Notes: a model not told the origin generated them from the letters alone. DNA of 64,000 bases from JAJRZX01 sp964407495 (GCA_964407495.1 CAYOVP010000001.1:1-64000), one strand, 5' to 3'; counted from the first letter of the stretch, positions 44,061 through 53,811 are shown. Numbers and translations: made by a program.

Positions 44061-46055
44061 ATGGCACCTTCCGAGTGTAAAGATACGACCTCCTTGCAGG
44101 GAAAACCCTTTATTCCCTTCCTCACCTTCATCGGTGTAATATTCATAGTCGAATTCTTTGTGATGTTGCTTCTCAAGTACCTCAGCGTGGAGGAGACGGT
44201 ACTCGAGTTCGTGGGCGACTCTATCATGTTGTCCATAATTAGCGCTCCCTTCCTCTATGTCTTGGTAATAAGGGTCTTCGTCAAGCGCATCGAGGCCGAG
44301 AGCGAGAAGGCGAGGGTAGCCTTGGCCAATGAGATAAAGGCCAGGGCCTCTGCCGAGAAACTGGCCCTCAAGGCATATGCAGATGATATCGTAAAGAGTG
44401 TACCCGCGGGCCTTCTCTCTGTCTCTAAAGACCTGAAGGTCGTCTCGGCCAATCCTGCCTTTTGCAAGATGTTTTCCCTCAAATCTGTTCCTGTGGGCAG
44501 ACCCGTCTCAGAGTTGGAGTCCCTCGCAAAATGCATGGAAATGATACGCTCGGCCCTTGGTGAGAATGCGACCAAGGGAGAAAAGATAATCAAACGGGGA
44601 GAGGGAGCGGCTACGGAGTACTTCAAGGTAAATGTTACACCCATCGTTCACGCTGAAGAGTCGGGGGCGGGTGTCCTCCTCGTGGCCGAGAACATCACCA
44701 AGAGATGGGCTACGGAAAAGAAGATATTCCACATGGCCTACCACGACCCCCTTACAGGGCTGCCCAACAGGCGTCTTCTCCTCAACAGGCTTAAGCATGC
44801 CCTGGCGGGCATGGAACGGGAGGGCTTGATGGTTGCCGTACTGCTGCTTGACCTCGACCGCTTCAAGTTCATAAACGACAGCCTGGGTCACGAGTCTGGA
44901 GACGAACTCCTAAGAGAGGTTGCCAGGAGGCTCCTCCTCTCGCTCCGTAGAGCCGATACGGTGGCGCGTTTCGGGGGTGACGAGTTTGTCATACTTCTTA
45001 CGAGAATCAAGGAAGAAAGAGATGTCTTGCGGGTAGTAAGGCGCCTCACAGCCACCTTTGACGCCCCGGTGAAACTCAAGCATCACGAACTGCATGTAAC
45101 AACGAGCATAGGAGTAAGTGTTTATCCTGCAAGCGGAAGCACAGCAGAGATACTTGTCAAGAACGCTGATATCGCCATGTACGAGGCCAAGAAGGAAGGG
45201 GGCAACAACTTCAAGTTTTACAGGTCTGAGATGGAGGCCATTGGTGCGGAGTGGATAAAACTTGAGAGCAAACTCCGGATGGCCCTGGAGCACGAGGAGT
45301 TCGTCCTCTATTACCAGCCCCAGGTCAGCGTGGCGAGCGGTGAACTCGTTGGCCTCGAGTCGCTCATACGCTGGCAGGACCCTTCTGCAGGCCTTATAAG
45401 CCCCGGTGAGTTCATATACATGGCAGAGGAAATAGGGCTCATCATACCCATAGGTGAGTGGGTGTTTCGCAGGGCCTGCGCCCAGTTAAGGGCCTGGCAG
45501 GATAAGAGTCTAAAGGCGCCACGCGTCAGCGCCAATATCTCCATGCTTCAGTTCAGGCAGGAGGGCTTCCTGAATTTCGTCATAGACGTCCTCGATGAGA
45601 CGGGGATAGACCCCTCCATGCTGGAGATAGAACTTACAGAGAGCATGGTCATGAAGAACGCGCAAGAGACTATCAAGAGGCTCCAAGCCCTGAAGGACCT
45701 GGGGCTCAGGCTTGCCATAGATGACTTTGGAACAGGGTACTCATCGCTCTCATACCTTAAACAGATGCCCATAGATGTATTGAAGATAGACCAGAGTTTT
45801 GTAAGGGATATTACCCTCCACCCAGGTGATGAGGCGATTATCAAGGCCATCATACAAATAGGAGAGAATCTCGGTATAGAGACCATAGCAGAGGGCGTGG
45901 AGACAGAAGAACAACTCGCCTTTTTGAGGCATCATAACTGCGTAAATTTTCAGGGATACTATGTGTCGAGGCCCGTGCCCGCCGTAGACGTGGAGGTCTT
46001 TCTCGTTCCGGACTGGCGTTTCAGGCCCCCCCGCACCACCCCGCCGGAGCATTGA
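44061..46055 (+). CDS. Membrane GGDEF-EAL protein with PAS domain
   Basis: 664 residues from the ATG at 44061 (AAAGGAG 10 bases upstream; an earlier frame from 43989 crosses the operator-like repeat). Two membrane helices (about 18-38 and 52-75), PAS 105-220, GGDEF 225-390 with an intact FGGDEF at 304-309 and HDPLTGLPNR before it, EAL 405-650. The EAL signature reads ESL in GLESLIRWQ, but downstream catalytic segments ELTES, IDDFGTGYSSLSYLKQMPIDVLKID and FQGYY are kept. It can therefore make and probably degrade cyclic di-GMP. A degenerate RxxD inhibitory site is not obvious. Confidence 0.93.
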   Translation: MAPSECKDTTSLQGKPFIPFLTFIGVIFIVEFFVMLLLKYLSVEETVLEFVGDSIMLSIISAPFLYVLVIRVFVKRIEAESEKARVALANEIKARASAEKLALKAYADDIVKSVPAGLLSVSKDLKVVSANPAFCKMFSLKSVPVGRPVSELESLAKCMEMIRSALGENATKGEKIIKRGEGAATEYFKVNVTPIVHAEESGAGVLLVAENITKRWATEKKIFHMAYHDPLTGLPNRRLLLNRLKHALAGMEREGLMVAVLLLDLDRFKFINDSLGHESGDELLREVARRLLLSLRRADTVARFGGDEFVILLTRIKEERDVLRVVRRLTATFDAPVKLKHHELHVTTSIGVSVYPASGSTAEILVKNADIAMYEAKKEGGNNFKFYRSEMEAIGAEWIKLESKLRMALEHEEFVLYYQPQVSVASGELVGLESLIRWQDPSAGLISPGEFIYMAEEIGLIIPIGEWVFRRACAQLRAWQDKSLKAPRVSANISMLQFRQEGFLNFVIDVLDETGIDPSMLEIELTESMVMKNAQETIKRLQALKDLGLRLAIDDFGTGYSSLSYLKQMPIDVLKIDQSFVRDITLHPGDEAIIKAIIQIGENLGIETIAEGVETEEQLAFLRHHNCVNFQGYYVSRPVPAVDVEVFLVPDWRFRPPRTTPPEH

Positions 46056-46232
46056 GCCCCCATGCGCCCGAAGTTGCCATGCTGAGAGGCCCATGGTCTT
46101 TTTCCCAACCGCTCCTTCACCAGCGGCCCCTCTACGAGTAGCCTCCCGTCCCCCTCTTCGCCTTCTCCTTTGACGCTCCGGACGCTCCCATAAAGAAGAA
46201 ATGTCACAACCCATGAGCCAGACGCCGGCCAA

Positions 46233-46262
46233 TTCACATTTTTTTTATTTTAATTCTAATAT
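46233..46262 (+). promoter_or_regulatory. Promoter candidate for an intergenic transcript
   Basis: TTCACA (46233-46238), 18-base spacer consisting almost only of T and A, TAATAT (46257-46262). It would start a transcript near 46269 that ends at the hairpin 46335-46379. Confidence 0.4.
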
Positions 46263-46268
46263 CTCGGC

Positions 46269-46379
46269 GTGAAAACCGCTTTAGCCCTACTTCGGTGAAA
46301 ATACTATGTTTAATGTCTCCTTGCCAAGGTTATAAGATCTCCTATTTTTCACAACCTGTGTGTAGGAGGTCTTTTTTTT
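46269..46379 (+). ncRNA. Candidate small RNA, about 110 nt
   Basis: A promoter-like element upstream and an intrinsic terminator at the end bound a stretch without a reading frame longer than nine codons. It holds the small hairpin CGG-cgtgaaaa-CCG and a second near-copy of CGGTGAAAA. It matches no riboswitch or sRNA family I could recall. A leader with attenuation for the kinase gene 380 bases further down is the alternative. Confidence 0.35.
46335..46379 (+). terminator. Intrinsic terminator in the gap before the kinase gene
   Basis: AGATCTCCTA (46335-46344) pairs with TAGGAGGTCT (46363-46372) including one G-U pair; loop of 18 bases; seven further T residues follow. It could end the GGDEF-EAL transcript or the small RNA candidate. 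Confidence 0.75.
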
Positions 46380-46760
46380 GCTTGCGCTTTAACTTTTTTT
46401 GGTATATTCTCAAATGGACAGCGTAAAAGACCTGTTCTGGCAACCCTGTTCTTTGACCCTTGCGCGCGTATTTTCCGAGGTATATAGAGCCTATGTAACA
46501 TCCTTGAATCATGAAAGGTTTAGCAATGGCTTCGGAACCTCAGGCTTCACCAGGACATAGAGGGCCCAGAGAAAGACAACGAACATACGCAACGCCGCAA
46601 ACGTACCCTTACTCCAGATCCAAGGGTCTATACATATCCCGAGGCACCCTGCTCCACTGGTACACCCCCATACCTGGCAATAACATTTTACAAGACGCCG
46701 CCCTCCATGAGACCTTCGCGCCTCACGCCTTCTCATTGCGCCTCTCTGACGAAAAGAAAG
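46380..46760. other. Gene-free stretch before the histidine kinase
   Basis: About 380 bases with no supported gene on either strand. The in-frame ATG at 46707 would extend the kinase N-terminus by 18 residues with no ribosome-binding site. TTGACC (46453) and TATATA (46481) are 22 bases apart, too far for a standard promoter. Confidence 0.4.
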
Positions 46761-48743
46761 ATGTACCTCTCTTTTGGAAAGAAGATCTTCCTGGCACTCC
46801 TGGCCGTTGCCCTGCTCCCGCTCCTCTCGGCCGGGATAGTTGTCTACCGCCTGGCAGATAGTGCCATGAAAAAAGAGGTGCTCGATGGCCTCTCTGCCCT
46901 CTCTGTGAGCACCTTCGAGCACTTTGTGGATTATGTCGATGAGAAGGAAGACATTGTCAACCTCCTTGCAAGGACCCAGGTGGCGAAGAAGGCCCTGGAA
47001 GACCTTGAGAGGGCATATAAAGACGGCGCAAAGGACAGAGCCTCTTTCAGGACACTCATGGAGAGGTACAGAGAGATCTTCACCCCCTTTCTCCGTGCCG
47101 ACTTCTCTAATATCTATCTTCTTTCAAGGGAAGGGGATGTACTTTTCTCTCTCGAAGGGAGAGAAGACCTTGGCCGGAACCTTGTCTCCGAGACCTACAA
47201 GGGTACGGAACTTGCCAATGTCTTCAGGAAGGTACGCGCGAGTTCGAGAATGAATATCTCAGAGTTACGGATCTTTCCCCCCACGGGGAAGCCGGCGGCC
47301 TTCATAGCCGCGCCGATAATGAAGGGCGGTAAGGCAAGGGGCGTCATTGCCTTCAAACTCGATACCAAGGGCCTGTACAGGCATCTGACCGATTACACGG
47401 GCCTTGGGATGACGGGCGAGATCTGCCTCGGTACGCGCCTTAACGGCAAGATAGTCTTCGCAGGCCCCCTGAGGCACGACCCTGCCGCCGCCTTCAGGAG
47501 AACGGTTACCCTTGGTTCTCCGCTTGCAAGACCTCTTCAGTATGCAGTTGCCAGGAAAAGAGGCTCGGGTATCGTCCTCGACTACAGGGGCAAGAAGACG
47601 GTTGCGGTCTGGCGGTACTTCGAACCCCTTCATCTCGGTTTTGTAGTGAAGCAGGACGTGGACGAGGCCTTTGCTCCGGTTGCGGCCATCCGGCGGTGGG
47701 CCCTCATAATAGGCGGCATTACTGTCATCTTTGTCATGTTCGTCTCCGCTGTAGTTGCAAAGTCTGTCTCCAGGCCCATCAAGAGACTGCAGGATGGCGT
47801 AGAGAGGGTAGGCAGGGGAGACCTATCGCACAGGGTGGGAACTGATACCATGGACGAGATAGGACAACTCTCCAGAGCAGTGGACGCCATGACAGAGAAC
47901 CTCAGCCGGATTACCGCCTCGCGCGACGAACTGGACAGGGAAATAGCCGTCCGCAAGAAGGCCGAGCGGGATATGCGAAAGAGCGAGGAGCGGCTCCGCG
48001 AGTACTCGAGAAACCTCGAGGTAATGGTGGACAGGCGCACTGCCGCGCTGAGAGACATGCAACGCCAACTCATACAGAAGGAGCGTCTTGCCGCCATAGG
48101 CCAACTTGCCAGCAGTATCGGGCATGAACTCCGTAACCCCCTCGGCGTCATCGGCAACTCTGTCTATTACCTAAGGATGAAACTCAAGGCCCCTGAGGAG
48201 AACATCGAAAAGCACCTCGATATCATGGACCGCGAGATAAGAAGGACCAACAGGATAATCTCCGATCTTCTCGATTTTTCCAAGGCCCGCGTACCGCAAC
48301 TCCAGAAGGGTGACATCAACGACCTCGTACGAGAGACGCTCCTCGACTTGCAAGCCCCACTAGAGGTACGGGTGAAGACAGACCTTGGAAAAGACCTGCC
48401 CCTGTTCCTCTTCGACCCCGACCAGGTACGCCAACTCCTCGTAAACCTCATAAACAACGCCTACCAGGCCATGGACTCTGGAGGAAGGCTCCTTGTAAGG
48501 ACGGCCCTTACCCATGGTTTTGTGGAGATAACGGTACAGGACACGGGCCCCGGCATACCCGAGAAGGAACTTCCAAGGATATTCGAGCCCCTTTACTCTA
48601 CACGGGCCAAGGGCACTGGTCTTGGGCTCTCCATAGTAAAGGGCATTGTAGAGAGACACGGCGGGTTCATAACCGTTGAGAGCAGGACGGGCGAGGGGGC
48701 TACCTTCAGGGTAAGGCTCCCCATTGCCCAGGAAGGTATCTGA
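46761..48743 (+). CDS. Sensor histidine kinase with Cache-like periplasmic domain and HAMP
   Basis: 660 residues: membrane helix 8-30, periplasmic sensor of Cache type (about 33-310), second membrane helix 313-335, HAMP 336-390 (SRPIKRLQDGVERVGRGDLSHRV), coiled coil 395-440, dimerisation helix with phosphoacceptor His455 in IGHELRNPLG, and ATPase domain with NLINNAYQAM, DTGPGIP and TGLGLSIV. The start at 46761 (MYLSFGKKIF) gives a normal membrane anchor. A stand-alone receiver follows one base after the stop, so the pair probably forms a two-component system. Confidence 0.9.
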   Translation: MYLSFGKKIFLALLAVALLPLLSAGIVVYRLADSAMKKEVLDGLSALSVSTFEHFVDYVDEKEDIVNLLARTQVAKKALEDLERAYKDGAKDRASFRTLMERYREIFTPFLRADFSNIYLLSREGDVLFSLEGREDLGRNLVSETYKGTELANVFRKVRASSRMNISELRIFPPTGKPAAFIAAPIMKGGKARGVIAFKLDTKGLYRHLTDYTGLGMTGEICLGTRLNGKIVFAGPLRHDPAAAFRRTVTLGSPLARPLQYAVARKRGSGIVLDYRGKKTVAVWRYFEPLHLGFVVKQDVDEAFAPVAAIRRWALIIGGITVIFVMFVSAVVAKSVSRPIKRLQDGVERVGRGDLSHRVGTDTMDEIGQLSRAVDAMTENLSRITASRDELDREIAVRKKAERDMRKSEERLREYSRNLEVMVDRRTAALRDMQRQLIQKERLAAIGQLASSIGHELRNPLGVIGNSVYYLRMKLKAPEENIEKHLDIMDREIRRTNRIISDLLDFSKARVPQLQKGDINDLVRETLLDLQAPLEVRVKTDLGKDLPLFLFDPDQVRQLLVNLINNAYQAMDSGGRLLVRTALTHGFVEITVQDTGPGIPEKELPRIFEPLYSTRAKGTGLGLSIVKGIVERHGGFITVESRTGEGATFRVRLPIAQEGI

Positions 48744-48744
48744 G

Positions 48745-49110
48745 ATGTATGGAAAAAAGATAAGGGTCCTCGTAGTGGACGACGACCACGGCATGAGAGA
48801 GACGCTCAGGGATATCCTCGGTGAGATGGGCCATGATGTGAGCCTTGCCGGAAACGGGCATGAGGCACTGGAACTTGTGCAGAGGCAGGACTTTGATATC
48901 GCCTTCATTGACATAAAGATGCCGGGTATCAACGGCGTTGAGACCTTTAGGCGCATAAAAAAGATACAACCCGGCCTCAGGGTGGTCATGATGACGGCCT
49001 TTGCACTTGGCGAACTCATAGACGAGGCTCGTAGAGAGGGGGCCGTGGACATACTTTACAAACCACTGCAGATAGACAAGATGAAGCCGCTCCTTGCCTG
49101 CTCTGGTTGA
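48745..49110 (+). CDS. Stand-alone response regulator receiver
   Basis: 121 residues, a single CheY-like receiver: acidic VVDDDHG at the start, phosphoacceptor Asp in FIDIKMPG, a Thr in MMTAF and Lys in YKPLQ. The ATG at 48745 has AGGAAGG 8 bases upstream, inside the kinase gene end. With no output domain it must act through protein contacts or as a phosphate relay between the kinase and the HD-GYP protein encoded next, itself starting with a receiver. Confidence 0.92.
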   Translation: MYGKKIRVLVVDDDHGMRETLRDILGEMGHDVSLAGNGHEALELVQRQDFDIAFIDIKMPGINGVETFRRIKKIQPGLRVVMMTAFALGELIDEARREGAVDILYKPLQIDKMKPLLACSG

Positions 49111-49196
49111 GGGGCCGGGGCGGTGCTGGGGCCGCCCTCTCTATGCTGTGGCTACGTAGTTGGACAGGGCGCAGTTCAAAAAAAACGGTAGAAAAA

Positions 49197-52100
49197 ATGG
49201 AGGAGACGAGAATTCTCATAATAGATGACAACGCAGGCGCGCGTGAGACCCTCTCGGACATCTTGACGGAGAAGGGCTACAGCGTCACCGCCGTCGGTAG
49301 GGGTGTAGAGGCCCTGGACCTGGCGGCAAGGGAGAACTTCGCCCTGGCCCTCATTGACATATGCCTACCTGACATGGACGGTATCACCCTCCTTAGGGGG
49401 CTCAAGAAACTCAACCCCTCTATGCTCGCCTTCATCATCACAGGGCATTCCTCGCGCGATAATGCCATAGAGGCCCTCAAGGCAGGCGCAGACGATTACT
49501 TCATAAAACCCCTTAATATTGACGAGGTAATGAGGCGTGCGGAGCAGGGTCTTCGAGAGATGGAGTTGAGGGAGCGTCTTCGGCAGAGCGAGGAGAAGTT
49601 CCGTGGCCTCTTCGAGTCTTCCAATGACGCCATAATGCTTCTTGACGAGAAGTCCTTTATTGACTGCAACGAGGCCACGCTCCGTGTCTTCAGGATGAAG
49701 ACCAAGGAGGAGTTTCTTGGTTGTCACCCGGGCGAACTCTCGCCCCCCAGGCAGGAAGACGGTAGGGACTCTATTAGTGCCGCTAACGAGAAGATAAAAG
49801 TGGCGCTGCGCGAGGGCAGGAACTTCTTCGAGTGGACGCACATGCGCGCCGATGGCACCACCTTCCCGGCAGAGGTCCTGCTATCTGCCTTGACCATGGA
49901 GGGCAGGCGCGTACTCCAGGCCACTGTGCGCGATATTACGGAGAGAAAACGGGCCATACAGGACCTTGACAGGCTCTTCAACCTCTCAGGCTCCATGGCC
50001 TGTATCATCGACTTCAAGGGATTTTTCCGGCGCGTGAGCCCGGCCTTTACCGAGACCCTGGGATACACCACCGAAGAACTCCTCGCAAGGCCTGTCCTTG
50101 ACTTCATACATCCCGAGGACAGGGCGAGGACCCTCGAGGCGCGTGAGTCCAAACTAATGAAGGGCACGGAGATAACGGACTTCGAGAACCGCTATGTATG
50201 CAAGGACGGCAGAGTAAAGTGGCTCTCATGGACATCCCGCCCCATACCAGAAGACGGTATAATCCTTGCCATTGCCTATGACATAACAAGGCGCAAGGAG
50301 GACGAGGACGCCTTCGGTGCCCTCGTGAGGGCCACTGCCGCAAGCACGGGCCAGGAGTTCTTCGACGGCCTTGTAAGCGAACTCTCGAAGTGGCTCGGCG
50401 TGGACTGTTGTGCGATAGCGGACATCAGGGATGGCAAGGTGGTCTGCCTTTCCATGATTTGCGATGGCGATTATCTAAAGGATGTAGAGTATGACCTCGT
50501 TGGCTCGCCATGTGAGAAGGTCGTTTCCAGTGGCTACTGCGAATTTCCAAGGGATGTAAGGAAACTCTTTCCAGAGTATTTGCCCCTACAAGAGATGGGC
50601 GCCGAGGGTTACGTGGGTTCCGTTCTCAGGGACAGGCACTGCCGGCCCATCGGTGTATTGAGTTGCTTCTCCAGGTCGCCTCTTACCCTGCCCAAGAAGG
50701 CGAAGGAGGTCTTCTCCATAATGGCCGCAAGGGCCTCTGCCGAACTTGAGCGCATAAGGGCAGAGGAGGCGATGAGGGAGAGCGAGGAGAAGATGCGTGC
50801 CATCTCCGAGACGGCCCAGGACGCCATTATTATTATAGATGACCTTGGGACCGTGGTTTACTGGAACCCCGCGGCAGTGAGGATATTCGGCTATGAAGAG
50901 GAAGAGGCCGTTGGAAGGGATTTCCCAGATTTGCTGGGTTCGGAGAAGTCAAGAGAAGCCTTTATAAAGAGGTTTGGCGCCTTCAGGGATACGGGCAAGT
51001 GTCCCATGGTTGGCAGGGCCATTGAAATGAAGGCAACAAGAAAGGACGGGTCGGTCTTTCCCATTGAGCATGCCATCTCTACAGTGAGGATCAAGGACAG
51101 GCTCTACGCCATCGGTATGATACGCGATATCAGCGAGCGCAAGGCCGCGGAGGAGAATATCAAGAAGGAGATGGAGATTACGCTCAACCTCCTCAAGATT
51201 ACGGAGGCCATAGCCCACACCGACAACCTCGATGAACTCCTCGACCGCATAGTAGAGAGCACGGGGCCGGTTACTGGTTCGGACGTAACGCTATGTTATC
51301 TCGTTGAGAATGGCCGCGGCCAGCGCATCGTGCCTACGAGTTCCGCGGGGCTTTCGCGCGACCAGGTCCCTCTTTTCAAGACAGAGTTTCTCGACCTCCA
51401 CGGCTCCGCGCTCCGCGAGGCCTTTGCAAGAGGGCCGCAGGTAGTCCCTTCGGGCGACGTTGCCAGGCACTTTGGCTGGCTCCATGAGATCAAGACCCTC
51501 GCCATCATCCCCCTCAAGGGAAAGACCTCGGAGATAGGCGTACTCGTCCTTGGGTACAGGCAGGCGCGGGACGGTCTGGATGAGCGGGAGATGGCCCTCC
51601 TAAGGGGCATCGGCCACCATGTATCCATTGCCGTTGAAAAGGCGCGCCATGCCAAGGACGCCATAGACCGGGCCATGGAACTCTCACACGAGATAGAGAC
51701 CCTGGAGGTAATGCACGAGATAGACAAGACCATACTCTCGACCCTCGATGCCTCGGAGATACGCCTCATCGCAGTGAATATGATAGGAAGGGTGGTGGCC
51801 TGCGACATGTGCACACTAAGGCTCGTGGACAATAAAGGGGGCGGTCTCGTATATGCCGCAGGGTTCCAGTCACGCGGTGTCGATGAAGCGGAATTCGTCC
51901 CCCTTGGCGAGACGAGCGCCATCGAGGTGCTGGCCACGCAACGGCCCCAGTACATCTCTGACCTCAGAAAATTACACGAACGCCTCCCCTTTGAGGAGAG
52001 ACTCCTCGAGGCAGGCTATCTCTCCCTCATAAGGCTCCCCCTCATCGTAAAGAGCGAGATAACGGGCATAATGAGCCTCGCCTCGCGAAGGCCTGCGGCC

Positions 52101-52790
52101 TTTGGACCGGCAGACCTGGCCACCCTCGAGAAACTCTCTGCCCAGATAGTGGTGGCCCTCGAGAACTCGCGCCTCGTGGGAGACCTGGAGAACCTCCTCA
52201 TCTCCACCATAAAGACCCTCTCCGATACCATTGATGCAAAGAGCCCCTGGACGCGCGGTCATTCAGAACGGGTTACGGCCCTTGCGCTGAAACTTGCGAG
52301 AAAATTCGGGATAGACGGCGACAGGCTCAAGGACTTTGAGATAGGCGGGCTCCTCCATGACATAGGCAAGATAGGCACCTATGAGGACATACTCAACAAG
52401 CCCGGCAAACTCACGCCCGAGGAGACAGAGCAACTCCAGAAACACCCCCTCAAGGGCGCAGAGATACTCTCCAATATTCGTCAACTCGAGCACATCGTTC
52501 CCATCGTCCGCCACCACCACGAGTTCTACGACGGAAGGGGGTATCCCGACGGCCTCAAGGGCGAACTCATCCCCTTTGAGGCGCGCATACTCTCAGTGGC
52601 AGACACGGTGGATGCCATGGCATCGGACAGGCCCTACAGAAAGGGCCTTCCCATGAAGTTCATCTTCGAGGAACTCAAGAGATGCTCTGGCAAGCAGTTC
52701 GACCCAAAGGTCGTGAGTGCCTTCTTCGGACTTGTCCGCTCCTCGGATGGAGACTTCATGGAGGGCCTGACCCTCAACGGATCGCTATAG
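49197..52790 (+). CDS. REC-PAS-GAF-HD-GYP multidomain protein (putative c-di-GMP phosphodiesterase)
   Basis: 1197 residues. Receiver 1-120 (ILIIDDN, LIDICLPDMDG, KPL); PAS 135-255 and 258-380; GAF 395-540; PAS 555-675; GAF 690-845 and 860-1005; HD-GYP 1015-1180. The HD-GYP domain is intact: RGHSERV, HDIGKIG (His1055-Asp1056), HPLKGAEIL, HHHEFYDGRGYPDGLKGE and SVADTVDAMASDRPYR. HD-GYP enzymes hydrolyse cyclic di-GMP. The ATG at 49197 (EETRILIIDD) is chosen over a start at 49107, which would add 30 residues; its ribosome-binding site is weak. It is the natural output for the upstream kinase-receiver pair. Confidence 0.92.
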   Translation: MEETRILIIDDNAGARETLSDILTEKGYSVTAVGRGVEALDLAARENFALALIDICLPDMDGITLLRGLKKLNPSMLAFIITGHSSRDNAIEALKAGADDYFIKPLNIDEVMRRAEQGLREMELRERLRQSEEKFRGLFESSNDAIMLLDEKSFIDCNEATLRVFRMKTKEEFLGCHPGELSPPRQEDGRDSISAANEKIKVALREGRNFFEWTHMRADGTTFPAEVLLSALTMEGRRVLQATVRDITERKRAIQDLDRLFNLSGSMACIIDFKGFFRRVSPAFTETLGYTTEELLARPVLDFIHPEDRARTLEARESKLMKGTEITDFENRYVCKDGRVKWLSWTSRPIPEDGIILAIAYDITRRKEDEDAFGALVRATAASTGQEFFDGLVSELSKWLGVDCCAIADIRDGKVVCLSMICDGDYLKDVEYDLVGSPCEKVVSSGYCEFPRDVRKLFPEYLPLQEMGAEGYVGSVLRDRHCRPIGVLSCFSRSPLTLPKKAKEVFSIMAARASAELERIRAEEAMRESEEKMRAISETAQDAIIIIDDLGTVVYWNPAAVRIFGYEEEEAVGRDFPDLLGSEKSREAFIKRFGAFRDTGKCPMVGRAIEMKATRKDGSVFPIEHAISTVRIKDRLYAIGMIRDISERKAAEENIKKEMEITLNLLKITEAIAHTDNLDELLDRIVESTGPVTGSDVTLCYLVENGRGQRIVPTSSAGLSRDQVPLFKTEFLDLHGSALREAFARGPQVVPSGDVARHFGWLHEIKTLAIIPLKGKTSEIGVLVLGYRQARDGLDEREMALLRGIGHHVSIAVEKARHAKDAIDRAMELSHEIETLEVMHEIDKTILSTLDASEIRLIAVNMIGRVVACDMCTLRLVDNKGGGLVYAAGFQSRGVDEAEFVPLGETSAIEVLATQRPQYISDLRKLHERLPFEERLLEAGYLSLIRLPLIVKSEITGIMSLASRRPAAFGPADLATLEKLSAQIVVALENSRLVGDLENLLISTIKTLSDTIDAKSPWTRGHSERVTALALKLARKFGIDGDRLKDFEIGGLLHDIGKIGTYEDILNKPGKLTPEETEQLQKHPLKGAEILSNIRQLEHIVPIVRHHHEFYDGRGYPDGLKGELIPFEARILSVADTVDAMASDRPYRKGLPMKFIFEELKRCSGKQFDPKVVSAFFGLVRSSDGDFMEGLTLNGSL

Positions 52791-52916
52791 CCCCGGAAAG
52801 ACCAGGTCATTACCATCTCTTTAGGCCCGGCCCTCCCCGTAAACCCGGCACCTTCCCGGTTCCCCACTTCCCTTCCCCCATCATCAGGGCCTTTTCCTGT
52901 AGGATCTCTTCAGGAT

Positions 52917-52939
52917 AAAAAAAGCCCCTGGCGCGGGCC
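52917..52939 (-). terminator. Probable terminator of sodB
   Basis: Read on the minus strand, just after the sodB stop: GGCCC, six bases, GGGGC, then seven T residues (A7 at 52917-52923 on the plus strand). The stem is short and slightly imperfect. Confidence 0.5.
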
Positions 52940-52940
52940 T

Positions 52941-53537
52941 TCAACCGGCGAGGTTCGCCTTAACAAAGTCCCAGTTTATGAGGTTCTCTACAAAGGCCGC
53001 AAGGTAGTCGGGGCGGCGGTTCTGGTAATCGAGGTAATAGGCGTGCTCCCAGACATCTACTGTAAGGAGCGGCTTGAGGCCCTGGGCAAGGGGGGTATCG
53101 GCATTGGCGGTCTTGATTATCTCCAGTTTCTCGTTACGAAGCACCAGCCAGGCCCAGCCGCTCCCGAACTGCGTTGCCCCTGCATTCTTCAGGGCCTCGG
53201 CGAACTTTTCGTACCCACCGAGGTCGGTGTTGATCTTCGCGAGTACAGCACCCGTGGGCTCGCCCCCTCCGCCGGGCTTCATGCACTGCCAGTAGAAGGC
53301 ATGGTTCCAGGCCTGGGCCGCATTATTGAAGAGGCCGGTCTGGTCGGCCTTGCCAGCGGTCTTTTGTATTATGGTCTCGAGGTCTGCGCCCTCGAGGTCT
53401 GTACCCCCTATCATGGCCTTGGTCTTGTCTACATAGGCCTTGTGGTGCTTGCCATAATGAAACTCCAGAGTGCGTTCGCTGATGTAAGGGGCAAGGGCGT
53501 CTTTTGCGTATGGAAGGTCGGGCAGTGTTATGGCCAT
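52941..53537 (-). CDS. sodB: Superoxide dismutase [Fe]
   Basis: 198-residue iron-type superoxide dismutase, cytoplasmic by absence of a signal peptide. Metal ligands are the His in LEFHYGKHH, the His in QAWNHAFYW, and Asp/His in DVWEHAYYLDY. FNNAAQAWNH with the Gln in that position, and GSGWAWLV, are the iron-type signature; cambialistic use of Mn cannot be excluded. AAGGAGG lies 8 bases before the start. A promoter with an overlapping palindrome is found 120-150 bases upstream. Confidence 0.96.
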   Translation of the reverse strand: MAITLPDLPYAKDALAPYISERTLEFHYGKHHKAYVDKTKAMIGGTDLEGADLETIIQKTAGKADQTGLFNNAAQAWNHAFYWQCMKPGGGGEPTGAVLAKINTDLGGYEKFAEALKNAGATQFGSGWAWLVLRNEKLEIIKTANADTPLAQGLKPLLTVDVWEHAYYLDYQNRRPDYLAAFVENLINWDFVKANLAG

Positions 53538-53655
53538 TTTCAGTCCTCCTTGGTAAGAGAGAGTTACGCAGTGCGCGGTCTCAGTGCTGGCGGAAGGGCC
53601 GGTGCGGGTCTCTCTCAGGCACTCTCCTTTATCCGCCTCTCATGCTCGATATATA

Positions 53656-53686
53656 TGAAGCATACTTCAAAAACAGGCCCTGTCAA
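53656..53686 (-). promoter_or_regulatory. sodB promoter with overlapping palindrome
   Basis: On the minus strand TTGACA (53686-53681), 16-base spacer, TATGCT (53664-53659). The palindrome TGAAG-CATA-CTTCA (53656-53669) covers the -10. This would place the start of transcription about 115 bases before the sodB start codon and suggests repressor control. Confidence 0.6.
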
Positions 53687-53811
53687 GGACCAGCGCCACG
53701 CTGGTCTGGGCAGACGGTGCCGCGCGCAGATGGAAAGGGGCAGGAGGGATGGTCCTCCCTTGGAAGTGCCGATAGGGGGAGGTATCGGAACTCTTGTCTA
53801 TTGCCAGATGA

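Noticed and set aside
46269..46379. Riboswitch (c-di-GMP, cobalamin, preQ1) before the histidine kinase
   Set aside because: None of the conserved core sequences I know for these classes is present; kept only as an unspecified RNA candidate.
46453..46486. Promoter TTGACC...TATATA before the kinase
   Set aside because: The spacer is 22 bases, too long for a standard sigma-70 promoter, and no activator site is evident.
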